From Treponema parvum (lineage in GTDB: Bacteria > Spirochaetota > Spirochaetia > Treponematales > Treponemataceae): a DNA stretch of 64,000 nucleotides. Numbering within the stretch: position 1 is the stretch's first letter; each line of letters opens with the position of its first letter. The translations under genes and the position numbers were made by a program. The stretch is taken from assembly GCF_017893965.1 (NCBI RefSeq), contig NZ_CP054142.1, positions 930,001-994,000 on the forward strand, written 5' to 3'. A model generated the notes under the pieces. It saw only the letters and a list, made by a program, of their open reading frames with translations, was not told the DNA's origin and ran no database searches. Shown here one piece after another: positions 1 through 8,530 of the stretch.

Positions 1-1
1 T

Positions 2-340
2 AAGACGATTTTTGCTCAGAGCGATCCCGTAGGCACAATGATATTTGACGAAATAGACACGGGCATAGGAGGGGAAATAGCGATTGCCGTCGGAAGCCAT
101 TTAAAAAATCTCTCGAAGAATAAGCAGATCTTGTGCATAACACATCTTGCCAGTATCGCAGTTTATGCCGATAATCAGATAAGGGTGGAAAAAATATCCG
201 ACGGAGCAGCCGCAAAGACTTCGGTCGCTCCGATAACAGGCGAAGACAGGGTTTCCGAAATAGCGCGCATGCTTTCGGGAGATTCGGCGGGGACGGAATC
301 GAGGGATCACGCCCGATCGATGCTTGAAAAATTTTCATAA
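2..340 (+). CDS. recN: DNA repair protein RecN, C-terminal fragment
   Basis: This is the last part of an SMC-like ATPase that acts early in recombinational double-strand break repair. The reading frame is open from the left edge, so the gene begins outside the window and only about 112 residues are present. The Walker B/D-loop region reads MIFDEIDTGIGGE, the RecN form of the ABC signature, followed by a switch histidine in ITHLASIA. The end, with MLSGDSAG then SRDHARSML, matches the usual RecN C-terminus. The Met at 38 is internal and not a start. The next gene follows 21 bases downstream on the same strand. Confidence 0.93.
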   Translation, partial: KTIFAQSDPVGTMIFDEIDTGIGGEIAIAVGSHLKNLSKNKQILCITHLASIAVYADNQIRVEKISDGAAAKTSVAPITGEDRVSEIARMLSGDSAGTESRDHARSMLEKFS

Positions 341-361
341 TGCAAGGTTCAGGAGTTTTTT

Positions 362-1165
362 ATGGCTAAAATTTCAACCGAAGCCCAAGAACTGTATGAA
401 AAAACGATACTTCCGTATAAAAATAACATTATAAGTTCGAGCGAGAAAGAACAGAATTTTTTAAGACTCATTGAAAAGGATCTTTCCGGCATTGGATATA
501 AAAAGCTGCTTTTATGCGACGAGATGATCTATCAGGCTTCCATGTACATGATAATAAATTCTCTGTCCGTAAAATTTCTTGAATTTAGGAATAACGATGT
601 TCTTAACGACGCAAGAAAGGCCTTGTATAAGGCGATAATATACCTTGAAGAGATAGTTTCCAATTCGGTCGACATCTCCTATTCCGAACTTGAAGACCGT
701 GTGGCCGAGATAAGCAATACTCCGCTGGAAAAAAGATATTATCAGATACGAAAATTAGGTCTTGCGATCAGCATGCTTAAAGACGCTTTCGGCGAAAATT
801 CAAAGTGGAAATGGTCGTTTGTCGAAGTGGAAGGCCGGTTCGCTGTAGTCGCAAAAAACATGATCGACATGAAGCAGGCTACGAAAAGCTATTTTGATCC
901 GCGTTCGCCCGACTATGAAAGCGCGGTGTTCTGTCTGCGCCTTATAAAGTCGCTTTTGGGCAAGTCCGCAACGTCTTATCGAGAGCGCTACGAGCTTTCG
1001 ACTAGGCGCATAGACGATATGCGCATGGGAATAAATTTTTTGTTGGCGCAAAGAAGGCTGTGTATCGCCATGGAAGCCCGCGACGAAGCCGAAGACATTA
1101 AAAAAAAGGCTTTAGTTTGGAACGATAAGATGGAAAAAGACCATAAAGCGGGAATAAGTTCCTAG
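362..1165 (+). CDS. Conserved-looking hypothetical protein (267 aa)
   Basis: I do not recognise the family. The protein is soluble, with no signal peptide or membrane segment, and is strongly alpha-helical: long amphipathic stretches rich in Glu, Lys, Arg and Leu, ending in a charged tail with EARDEAEDIKKKA. There are no cysteine clusters, nucleotide-binding motifs or obvious catalytic residues. The ATG lies 21 bases after recN on the same strand, so the two are probably co-transcribed. Base and codon use match the neighbours. It may be a Treponema-specific cytoplasmic protein; its function is unknown. Confidence 0.8.
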   Translation: MAKISTEAQELYEKTILPYKNNIISSSEKEQNFLRLIEKDLSGIGYKKLLLCDEMIYQASMYMIINSLSVKFLEFRNNDVLNDARKALYKAIIYLEEIVSNSVDISYSELEDRVAEISNTPLEKRYYQIRKLGLAISMLKDAFGENSKWKWSFVEVEGRFAVVAKNMIDMKQATKSYFDPRSPDYESAVFCLRLIKSLLGKSATSYRERYELSTRRIDDMRMGINFLLAQRRLCIAMEARDEAEDIKKKALVWNDKMEKDHKAGISS

Positions 1166-1254
1166 AGAATCATCACGTTGCCGAAACCTCGCCTCCGCAC
1201 CTCATTTTCAGGCCGCGCCGTTTCATCGCGCAGCGAAAGAGCCGGAAAATTGAT

Positions 1255-1283
1255 TTTACATTTCCCTGAAAATAAGGTATCAT
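1255..1283 (+). promoter_or_regulatory. Predicted sigma70-type promoter of the purine nucleoside transporter operon
   Basis: TTTACA (1255-1260) and TATCAT (1278-1283) are separated by 17 bases, each one mismatch from consensus, and lie 25 bases before the GTG start of the binding-protein gene. A strong AGGAGG ribosome binding site at 1297-1302 follows. The rest of the 1166-1307 gap holds nothing else I can support. Confidence 0.6.
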
Positions 1284-1307
1284 TTTCTTATAGCTTAGGA
1301 GGACACA

Positions 1308-2411
1308 GTGAAAAAGATTGTTTTTTTGTTTGCCGTTTTGATCGGTGCATCATTGGTTTTTGCCGGCGGAGCAAAAGAAAACTCTGCTTCTTCAGACAGC
1401 CGTCCCGTAGTAAAATTGATTACTGACGCAACGGGGATCGATGACAAATCTTTTAATGCGGCCGCATGGCGCGGAATTCTTTCTTATTACGGCGACACAT
1501 GGGAAAATCAAAAAGGCCGCGGTAATAAATACGAAGTGGTTTCCTGCCAAACACAGGACATGTATATTCCCGTATTGAAGCAAATTTCCGACGAAGCGCC
1601 GGATTTGATAGTAGTTACGGGTTTTACCTTTGCGGATGCGCTTTCGGAAGTTTCGGAAGAATATCCCAATCAAAAATACATGATAGTCGATGTGGATTGG
1701 GTGAACAAACCCAATGTGATGGAATTTGTCTTTACCGAAGAGCAGGGATCTTTTTTGGTCGGCGTTGCGGCGGCTCTGCAGGCTCAGGAAGAAAAGATTG
1801 CAAAACCCAGATTCGGATTTATCGGCGGAGTTCCGGGCGTAACCATCACAAAATTTGAAGTAGGTTATATTCAGGGGCTTAGGGCCGTTATTCCGAACGC
1901 CGAGATCGTAGATTTTTATGCCAACGACTGGGGTAAACCCGAACTCGCAAAAACACAGGCGAAGAATTGGTACGACAGCGGAGTGTATGCGATTTATTCT
2001 GCGGCGGGCGGAACTGGTAACGGTACCATAGCTCAAGCAAAAGAATACCGCATGAGCGGAAAAAATGTGTGGGCGATCGGCGTTGATTCCGATCAGTATG
2101 CCGACGGTATTTATGAAGGAAAAAAATCCGCCGTTCTTACTTCGATGATCAAACGCGTCGAAGCCGCGTCTTTATATGCGCTTAAGTCGGTAGAAAACAA
2201 AACCTTCAAGAGCGGAGTCGTAAACCTTTCTCTGGCCGACGACGGCGTAGGTTTTTCAGTTGCAAATCCGGATCTGAAACCGTCGGTGGTTAAAAAGATC
2301 GAAGAGTACAGAGCAAATATTATCAGCGGAAAGATAAAGATCATAGGCACTTATAAAGACGCTTTGGCCGCAGGAAAAGTTCCCGCAGGACTCGGCGCGA
2401 AAGACAACTAA
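1308..2411 (+). CDS. pnrA: BMP/PnrA-family purine nucleoside-binding protein
   Basis: Periplasmic substrate-binding component of an ABC importer, of the basic membrane protein (BMP) family typified by T. pallidum PnrA (TmpC), which binds purine nucleosides. Family motifs include GIDDKSFNAAAW near the N-terminus, GSFLVGVAAAL, AAGGTGNGTIAQAKE and AIGVDSDQYADG. The start is a GTG five bases after AGGAGG. The signal peptide is clear, but there is no lipobox cysteine: the cleavage region reads VFAGGAKENS, so this copy is probably not a lipoprotein, unlike T. pallidum TmpC. That difference is visible; its consequence is inferred. A hairpin separates it from the ATPase gene, which would favour excess receptor over transporter. 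Confidence 0.93.
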   Translation: MKKIVFLFAVLIGASLVFAGGAKENSASSDSRPVVKLITDATGIDDKSFNAAAWRGILSYYGDTWENQKGRGNKYEVVSCQTQDMYIPVLKQISDEAPDLIVVTGFTFADALSEVSEEYPNQKYMIVDVDWVNKPNVMEFVFTEEQGSFLVGVAAALQAQEEKIAKPRFGFIGGVPGVTITKFEVGYIQGLRAVIPNAEIVDFYANDWGKPELAKTQAKNWYDSGVYAIYSAAGGTGNGTIAQAKEYRMSGKNVWAIGVDSDQYADGIYEGKKSAVLTSMIKRVEAASLYALKSVENKTFKSGVVNLSLADDGVGFSVANPDLKPSVVKKIEEYRANIISGKIKIIGTYKDALAAGKVPAGLGAKDN

Positions 2412-2428
2412 AACCGTTTTATAAGGTG

Positions 2429-2477
2429 CGAGTCTGTCGGAAGTTAAAGCTTTCGGCGGACTCGTATTTTTTATTTT
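2429..2477 (+). terminator. Hairpin plus T-tract between receptor and ATPase genes (attenuator)
   Basis: A 15-bp stem (three G-T pairs) with outer arms CGAGTC and GACTCG and a six-base loop, followed immediately by a T-rich run (2465-2477). It looks like a rho-independent terminator inside the operon, 18 bases after the pnrA stop and before the ATPase start at 2488. Partial read-through would lower expression of the downstream genes relative to the receptor. Confidence 0.75.
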
Positions 2478-2487
2478 GAGGTGCTCT

Positions 2488-4047
2488 ATGGACTATAGCG
2501 ATCCCGGTAAAAAAAACTTGATCGAAATGCTGGGGATAACGAAGGCCTTTCCCGGCGTCGTCGCCAATGACAATATAACTTTGACCGTACAGGAAAATGA
2601 AGTTTTGGCTTTGCTCGGTGAAAACGGTGCGGGAAAATCCACACTTATGTCTATTCTGTTCGGTTCTTACGAACCCGACTCCGGGGTTATAAAAATCAGA
2701 GGCAAGACGGTCAGGATCGACGATCCTAACGTTGCTACCGCATTGGGAATCGGTATGGTTCACCAGCATTTCAAACTCGTTCACAACTATACCGTAGCCG
2801 AAAACATCGTTTTAGGTTACGAGCCTAGGACGAAATTCGGGTTTCTTGATTTGAAGTCCGCAGAGAAGAAGGTTTTTGAACTTTCCGAAAAATACGGATT
2901 AAAGGTTGATCCTAAGGACAAGATAGAAGATATAACCGTAGGAATGCAGCAGCGCGTTGAAATTCTTAAAGTCCTTTATAGAAGCGCGGACATAATAATA
3001 TTTGACGAACCTACGGCAGTTCTCACCCCGCAGGAAATAGACGATCTCATTCTTATAATAAAGCGTCTTAAAGCCGAAGGAAAAACCATAATAATAATCA
3101 CTCACAAATTGCAGGAAATAAAAGCCGTTGCCGAGCGCTGTACGGTTTTGCGCCGCGGGAAAGTCATAAGTACCGTAAAAGTTGCAGACGTTTCGGAGCA
3201 GGACTTGGCCGAAATGATGGTGGGGCGCGCTGTCAAATTTAAAATTGAAAAAAGACCGCCGAAGTTCGGCGACGTAAAACTTCTGTTGGATAAAATTTGT
3301 GTAAAAAATTCCCGCGGGCAGATCGCCGTTCGGGATCTGTCGCTTGACGTGCGCGCCGGAGAGATAGTCGGCGTCGCCGGCGTTGACGGTAACGGGCAGT
3401 CGGAGCTGCTTTTCGGAATTACAGGAATGATGCCGCTTGCAGACGGAAAAATATATATTAACGGCGTAGATGTGTCAAAATATTCGATCAGAAAGCGGAT
3501 CGAAGCCGGGCTGGGGTATATCCCCGAAGACAGACAAAAACATGCGCTCATAGCAGATTTTTCTCTTGCCGAAAATATCGCCATAAAGAATTATTATCTT
3601 CCGCCGTATACTAAAAACGGCTGTGTGCTTGTCGAAGACGAAATGAAAAACAAGGCCGAGTCGCTCATAGAAGCGTTCGACATAAGAGCGGCGCAGGGCG
3701 CGGTTACAAAGGCCGGAAGCATGTCCGGAGGAAATCAGCAAAAAGCGATCGTCGCGCGGGAGGTAGACATGGGCGGCGGAGTATTGGTAATCGCGCAGCC
3801 TACGCGGGGGCTTGACGTCGGCGCGATCGAGTACATTCACAATCGCATTATCGAAGAAAGGGATAAGGGGAGGGCGATCCTTTTGATTTCGTTTGAACTT
3901 GACGAGATTATGAATCTTTGCGACCGGATTGCGACAATTTCCAAAGGTATGATAGCCGGAATTTTTAACGCAGGCGAAGTTACCGAGCGGGAAATAGGCA
4001 TTATGATGGCCGGTTCCAAGGACAAACATTCGGAGAGGATCGCATGA
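2488..4047 (+). CDS. pnrC: ABC transporter, duplicated ATP-binding protein (nucleoside uptake)
   Basis: About 519 residues with two ABC ATPase domains in tandem, as in RbsA/NupO-type ATPases. The first domain has Walker A GENGAGKST and Walker B IIFDEPTAVLTP. The second has a degenerate Walker A region (GVDGNGQSELL) and signature SGGNQQKAIVARE. This asymmetry is normal for the family: the second site usually lacks a canonical Walker lysine. I chose the ATG at 2488 because GAGG sits six bases ahead of it; an in-frame TTG at 2476 overlaps the T-tract of the attenuator. The stop overlaps the next start as ATGA. It corresponds to PnrC of the treponemal system. Confidence 0.93.
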   Translation: MDYSDPGKKNLIEMLGITKAFPGVVANDNITLTVQENEVLALLGENGAGKSTLMSILFGSYEPDSGVIKIRGKTVRIDDPNVATALGIGMVHQHFKLVHNYTVAENIVLGYEPRTKFGFLDLKSAEKKVFELSEKYGLKVDPKDKIEDITVGMQQRVEILKVLYRSADIIIFDEPTAVLTPQEIDDLILIIKRLKAEGKTIIIITHKLQEIKAVAERCTVLRRGKVISTVKVADVSEQDLAEMMVGRAVKFKIEKRPPKFGDVKLLLDKICVKNSRGQIAVRDLSLDVRAGEIVGVAGVDGNGQSELLFGITGMMPLADGKIYINGVDVSKYSIRKRIEAGLGYIPEDRQKHALIADFSLAENIAIKNYYLPPYTKNGCVLVEDEMKNKAESLIEAFDIRAAQGAVTKAGSMSGGNQQKAIVAREVDMGGGVLVIAQPTRGLDVGAIEYIHNRIIEERDKGRAILLISFELDEIMNLCDRIATISKGMIAGIFNAGEVTEREIGIMMAGSKDKHSERIA

Positions 4048-5192
4048 GTGAAAATACCGCAGGAAAAAGAAATTTTACGGCTTTTTTGATGAAGTCCGAC
4101 GGAGCCGTTTCCGCTCTTGTCGTCCTTATGGGATTCCTTTGCGCTACCTTGCTTGTCATAGTTGTCGGACGAAGCCCTGCCGGAATATATAAGGCTATTC
4201 TTCAAGTTGTGACAGGCTTCAATGCGAATAACGGCAAATGGAACATACGCTACGTAGGCGAATGGCTTAATTATTCGGTTCCCTTTATTTTATGCGGGTT
4301 TTCGATGGCCTTCGCCGCGCGGTCGGGGCTTTTTAATATAGGCGGCGAAGGGCAGTACATAATAGGAATGACAGTCGCGCAACTCGTAGCTCTCACCTTT
4401 CCTCCCATCCCCTTTATTCACCTGTTTTTAGCTCTTGTTCTTGCGACTGTGGCGGGCGTAATATGGGGCGGCGTCGTAGGATATTTAAAGGCACGTTTTG
4501 AAGTTTCGGAAGTCGTTGCGACTATAATGTTAAATTATATTGCCTTGTTTCTTTCCCGCATCGTAACTCTTGCCATACCCGGTACGAATACCTATAAAAC
4601 TCCGAATTTTCCGGAAACGGCGAGCCTGCGGTTGAATTTTTTAACCAAGCTTACAAATTCTTCCGCTCTCAATGCGGGCTTTTTCATCATGATAGTCTGT
4701 GTGTTCGTTTATTGGTTTTTAATGGAAAAGACAAATGTTGGCTTCGGACTTAGGGCTACGGGTTTTAATAAGGACGCCGCCAAGGCTTCAGGAATTCCTG
4801 TCGTCGCAAGCATAGTTATCGCGATGGCCGTTTCGGGCGCTTTCGCCGGATTGGGCGGCGGAATTGTCGCCCTTGGTTCGTTTAAATACGGCCGCGTTAT
4901 CGCGGGCATGGATAATTACGGGTTTACGGGAATTGCAGTCGCCCTTGTAGGCAACAACACGGCGCTCGGCACCTTTTTTGCGGGGCTCCTGTTCGGAATG
5001 CTGCAGGCAGCCCAGCCCATCATGCAGTCAAATAAAATTCCAAAGGAAATCACATTTATTATCCAAGGACTTGTGGTGGTCTTTATTTCGCTTAAAGCCG
5101 GATTCCGCCTTTTCCTTATATGGAGAGAACGCAGACGTGCGGAAGATCGGCAAGGTGAACGGTGCTGTCAAGGACGGGGAGGCATAAAATGA
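4044..5192 (+). CDS. pnrD: ABC transporter permease (nucleoside uptake), first subunit
   Basis: Integral membrane permease of the BPD_transp_2 family (branched-chain amino acid/ribose/nucleoside type). It has about eight to nine hydrophobic segments and the typical motifs GLFNIGGEGQYIIG and EVVATIMLNYIA. It pairs with the permease encoded directly after it to form the channel. The start overlaps the ATPase stop (ATGA) and its own stop overlaps the next start (ATGA), so translation is probably coupled. The C-terminus is a short, very basic cytoplasmic tail (RERRRAEDRQGERC). Confidence 0.92.
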   Translation: MSENTAGKRNFTAFLMKSDGAVSALVVLMGFLCATLLVIVVGRSPAGIYKAILQVVTGFNANNGKWNIRYVGEWLNYSVPFILCGFSMAFAARSGLFNIGGEGQYIIGMTVAQLVALTFPPIPFIHLFLALVLATVAGVIWGGVVGYLKARFEVSEVVATIMLNYIALFLSRIVTLAIPGTNTYKTPNFPETASLRLNFLTKLTNSSALNAGFFIMIVCVFVYWFLMEKTNVGFGLRATGFNKDAAKASGIPVVASIVIAMAVSGAFAGLGGGIVALGSFKYGRVIAGMDNYGFTGIAVALVGNNTALGTFFAGLLFGMLQAAQPIMQSNKIPKEITFIIQGLVVVFISLKAGFRLFLIWRERRRAEDRQGERCCQGRGGIK

Positions 5193-6094
5193 ACGTACTT
5201 TTAGGGATAATACCTTCCGTATTGATGATTTCGTCGCCTATTTTGATAACCGCCGCCGGCGGCATGATATGTGAACGAAGCGGCGTTACAAATATCGCCC
5301 TCGAAGGCCTTTTGGGAATAGGCGCTTTTTGTGCAGCTTCTACACACGTGCTTATGGAATCGTTTTTTCCGTATTCCGAGTGGTTCGCGCTCGCGGTGGG
5401 AGCCGTTTTCGGCATGCTTTTTTCGCTCATACACGCTTACGCCAGTATTTCGCTGAACGCCGATCAGACGGTATCCGGTACCGGTATAAATTTGCTTTCT
5501 ACGGGGGTGACTATTTTCTTTTCCCAAATTCTTTTTTCTTCCGACCGTACACGGCCCTATAAGATCGGCATGTTCCCCGGCCCGGGAGGAATTTATCCTA
5601 CGGCATACATAGCCCTTGCCGTAATCATAATTTCATGGTTTATGCTCTATAAAATTCCGTTCGGGCTGAGATTGCGCGCCTGCGGCGAACATCCCGATGC
5701 CGCCGCTTCCGTAGGGGTAAACGTCCGTAAAATGCGTTACTTCGCAGTCCTCGCTTCGGGCCTTTTGGCAGGGCTCGCCGGCGGCTGCCTCGTCCTTACG
5801 GAGACCATTCAGTATACGTCGAATACGATAAACGGTACCGGATTTATTTCTCTGGCGGCGGTTTCTTTCGGGCGCTGGTCTCCTTTGGGAATAACGGGAT
5901 CTTCCCTGTTGTTCGGAGCTGCTGTGGCTTTTGCAATTTACGTAGTGAATATTCCGGTCTTAAGCAATATGCTTCCGGCCGAATTTTTTAATCTTTTGCC
6001 CTACGTCATTACCCTTCTTGCCCTAGTGATATTCAGCGGCAAAAATTATGCGCCGGCCGCAAACGGAAAGCCTTACGTTACCGGCGCGTCCTAA
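5189..6094 (+). CDS. pnrE: ABC transporter permease (nucleoside uptake), second subunit
   Basis: A second BPD_transp_2-family permease of about 301 residues with hydrophobic segments throughout. Conserved stretches are GGMICERSGVTNIALEGLL near the N-terminus and ACGEHPDAAASVGVNV in the cytoplasmic loop. I chose the ATG at 5189, which overlaps the previous stop (ATGA); a longer in-frame start at 5162 lies inside the upstream gene and would put charged residues before the first membrane segment. It completes the receptor/ATPase/permease/permease set. No terminator is visible after it; the 60-base gap to the next gene carries only a short GTAAGAAAG repeat. Confidence 0.91.
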   Translation: MNVLLGIIPSVLMISSPILITAAGGMICERSGVTNIALEGLLGIGAFCAASTHVLMESFFPYSEWFALAVGAVFGMLFSLIHAYASISLNADQTVSGTGINLLSTGVTIFFSQILFSSDRTRPYKIGMFPGPGGIYPTAYIALAVIIISWFMLYKIPFGLRLRACGEHPDAAASVGVNVRKMRYFAVLASGLLAGLAGGCLVLTETIQYTSNTINGTGFISLAAVSFGRWSPLGITGSSLLFGAAVAFAIYVVNIPVLSNMLPAEFFNLLPYVITLLALVIFSGKNYAPAANGKPYVTGAS

Positions 6095-6154
6095 GATTGC
6101 CGGAGCGCGCGCGTAAGAAAGTGTAAGAAAGCGTAATAATTTAACGGAAAAGTC

Positions 6155-7375
6155 ATGCTCGATAAACGATTAATCCTAAAGATATTTGAAGCTTTTTCCA
6201 TTGAAAGATGGAACGATCTTGTAAGACCGTTCCAGATAATCGAAATGGATAAGGCCGCCGAAAAAATGGTCTTGGCCTATATATTCGGTAAATTCGAAGA
6301 AAATAATGGCGCCAAAATCGATTGGGAATGGATGATATACGCATCCGTTTTCGATTTGCTCAGAAAGATCGCGCTCTGCGACATAAAGGCTCCCGTTCAG
6401 CACCTCATGAAAAAGGAATATCCTTCGGAATACATGAGGCTTAACGAATGGGTCTTGTCGCAGTATCGGTCTCTTATCCACGACGATGAGCTTTTTTCCC
6501 GTTTTACATTGTACGTAGGACAGTCGTCGGGGTTGATTCCTCTTACCGATACGGAAAACACGACTTACCGTATTTTTCGCGCCGCGCATAAGTATTCGAC
6601 GTTGCGAGAGTTGGACATGATTTCCATGGTAAACGAACCGCGCCGCCTTGACGCGATCCGACGGGAACTTGAAGACGTCATGCAAGGGTATCTCGATCTT
6701 CGCGCCTTGCAGCTCTTGCTCACTCGGCAAAGGCCTTTCGACTTTCTCATGATTATCGAGCAGCTCAGGTTCCAGCGCCGCTGGAATCAGACGCCGCGGG
6801 TTCCGGCCACAAGCGTGTTGGGACATTGTTTTTTTGTGGCGCTTCTTACCGTCTTACTGGCGCGTGAGACGGGCGTATGTTTTTCATCGACGAGATTGTA
6901 TAACGATTTTTTCAGCGCGCTTTTTCATGATCTGCCGGAATCCGTAACGCGGGACATAATTTCGCCCGTAAAGCAGGCGACAGACGAGCTTCCCAACATC
7001 GTAAAAAAAATAGAAGACATGTTTGTTCGAAAAGAGCTTTTGCCGTACATGGAAGATTTTTATTCCGACGAATTGCTTTATTTTACAAGCGATGAATTTT
7101 GCAACCGCGTGATGATAAACGGAAAGGCTAAGATAGTTTCATGGGAAGAATTGAATTCGATTTATACCGACAAAGACAAACCCGTCGACGGTAAACTTGT
7201 ACGTTTGGCAGATCATCTGTCGGCTCTTTTGGAAGCCGACAGTTCAATACGTCACGGAATAACTTCGACTCACCTTGAAAACGGACGCAAAAACATGCTT
7301 AAACTTTATGCGGACGGCGAACTCATAAACGGTATAGACGCGGCGTCGCTTTTCCGTTCCTTAATAAGCAGATAG
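6155..7375 (+). CDS. HD_3-domain (YfbR-like) metal-dependent phosphohydrolase
   Basis: About 406 residues. The C-terminal half carries an HD_3-type domain of the YfbR/5'-deoxynucleotidase group: LGHCFFVALLTVLLARE, then LFHDLPESVTRDIISPVKQA, with the HD pair and following E and D residues as likely metal ligands, and a later LADHLSALLEADSSI helix. The first 200 residues are helical with no recognised domain, making the protein twice the length of E. coli YfbR. The gene follows the nucleoside transporter by 60 bases on the same strand, so a role in nucleotide or nucleoside turnover is reasonable but inferred. No signal peptide. Confidence 0.82.
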   Translation: MLDKRLILKIFEAFSIERWNDLVRPFQIIEMDKAAEKMVLAYIFGKFEENNGAKIDWEWMIYASVFDLLRKIALCDIKAPVQHLMKKEYPSEYMRLNEWVLSQYRSLIHDDELFSRFTLYVGQSSGLIPLTDTENTTYRIFRAAHKYSTLRELDMISMVNEPRRLDAIRRELEDVMQGYLDLRALQLLLTRQRPFDFLMIIEQLRFQRRWNQTPRVPATSVLGHCFFVALLTVLLARETGVCFSSTRLYNDFFSALFHDLPESVTRDIISPVKQATDELPNIVKKIEDMFVRKELLPYMEDFYSDELLYFTSDEFCNRVMINGKAKIVSWEELNSIYTDKDKPVDGKLVRLADHLSALLEADSSIRHGITSTHLENGRKNMLKLYADGELINGIDAASLFRSLISR

Positions 7376-7519
7376 CGGTAGCCGAACGAGCGACCGCGCC
7401 GCAGTCGAACCTTAGCCAAACAGAGGGCGTAAAAAAAAATCGCCTTTCGGAGCGGCCGTTTAGTTTTCTTGTTTTCAAACTCTTACGAAAATTCTTTTTT
7501 ATGCCGATAAGGGTATTGT

Positions 7520-8503
7520 ATGAATTTACGATTTGGAAATCTTGCTATAAAAAAAACGACGGTATTTTTCTGTGCGGCGGTGCAGGTCTTTTTAAGTTTA
7601 TGTGTATTTGCCGATTCCACTCATACGGTTTCGAAGGGAGAAACCCTTTATGCCATAAGCCGGAAATATCAGATTACGGTAGCCGAACTTCGCGCCGCAA
7701 ATAATATGTCTGAAAGCGACGTTTTAAAAACGGGGCAAAAACTTACGATACCCTCGGCCGACATTTCCGCAGCGGCGGCGCTTACGGGAGCTCCCGTTTC
7801 GGATCCTTCGCAAAAGAAAAACACGAAGGTCTATATCGTACAAAAAGGCGATACCTTTTACGGAATAGCGCGTAAAAACGGCATTCCTCTTTCGGAGCTT
7901 TTTGCATTAAACGGGCTCGGAAACGATGCGATTCTTAAAGCCGGTGAAAAATTGTTGGTTCCCGATTCCCTTGCCGTATCGGGAGATTTCGGAACAGGAG
8001 GCGGCTCGAGTAAAAAAAACGCTTCTTCAATAGCCTCGTCTTCGAAAGCTGAAAATTCGGGCGATCAAAACAAATCCTCGGAAGGGACTGTTTTGGATCT
8101 GAAATTCGCGGATCCAAGAAAATATACGGACGCTGAAAAAATCGATGCCGGCGTAGTGTGGCCGGTAAAAGATCCTAAAGTTACGTATGTGAAAGGAAAA
8201 GTTTCGGGCGTTCAGCTTTCCGCCAAGCGCGATGAAAATGTGACCGCCATCAGAGCCGGCACGGTAATGTACTGCGGAATTTATCGAGGCTTCGGACAGG
8301 TGATTTTCGTTCAGTCTAAGACGGGATTGATTTATGCGTATACGGGACTGGGTTCCGTAGAAATTCAAAAAGGCGATTATGTAGTGGCCGGGGCGCAGCT
8401 CGGCACTGTCGGAATAGATACGATAAGCATGCAGCCGCAGATGACGCTTATGGTTTTTCAAAACGGAATGCCGATAGATCCTGCGAAAGCTCCGCGCGGA
8501 TAA
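7520..8503 (+). CDS. Two-LysM protein with degenerate M23 (LytM) domain
   Basis: An exported, cell-wall associated protein. A signal peptide (about 32 residues, ending VFADS) is followed by two LysM peptidoglycan-binding repeats: HTVSKGETLYAISRKY at about 35-80 and YIVQKGDTFYGIARKN at about 110-155. A Ser/Lys-rich linker leads to a C-terminal LytM fold. The M23 zinc ligands are missing: the first-motif H and D are replaced (region GVQLSAK), and the usual HLHFE is PQMTLMVF. It is therefore probably not an endopeptidase but an EnvC/NlpD-like activator or scaffold. The start is supported by AAGGG six bases upstream of ATG. No operon partner is obvious. Confidence 0.88.
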   Translation: MNLRFGNLAIKKTTVFFCAAVQVFLSLCVFADSTHTVSKGETLYAISRKYQITVAELRAANNMSESDVLKTGQKLTIPSADISAAAALTGAPVSDPSQKKNTKVYIVQKGDTFYGIARKNGIPLSELFALNGLGNDAILKAGEKLLVPDSLAVSGDFGTGGGSSKKNASSIASSSKAENSGDQNKSSEGTVLDLKFADPRKYTDAEKIDAGVVWPVKDPKVTYVKGKVSGVQLSAKRDENVTAIRAGTVMYCGIYRGFGQVIFVQSKTGLIYAYTGLGSVEIQKGDYVVAGAQLGTVGIDTISMQPQMTLMVFQNGMPIDPAKAPRG

Positions 8504-8530
8504 GATGATCGGCTGTTCGATTTTGCCGAA

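Noticed and set aside
1255-2411. Purine riboswitch upstream of the nucleoside transporter
   Set aside because: The leader between the predicted start (about 1290) and the GTG at 1308 is far too short, and no aptamer-like fold is visible.
7503-7510. Exact sigma28 -10 word GCCGATAA just before the LysM gene
   Set aside because: No matching -35, and the predicted start would fall after the AAGGG ribosome site that fits the ATG. The same word recurs inside coding sequence as an Ala-Asp codon pair.
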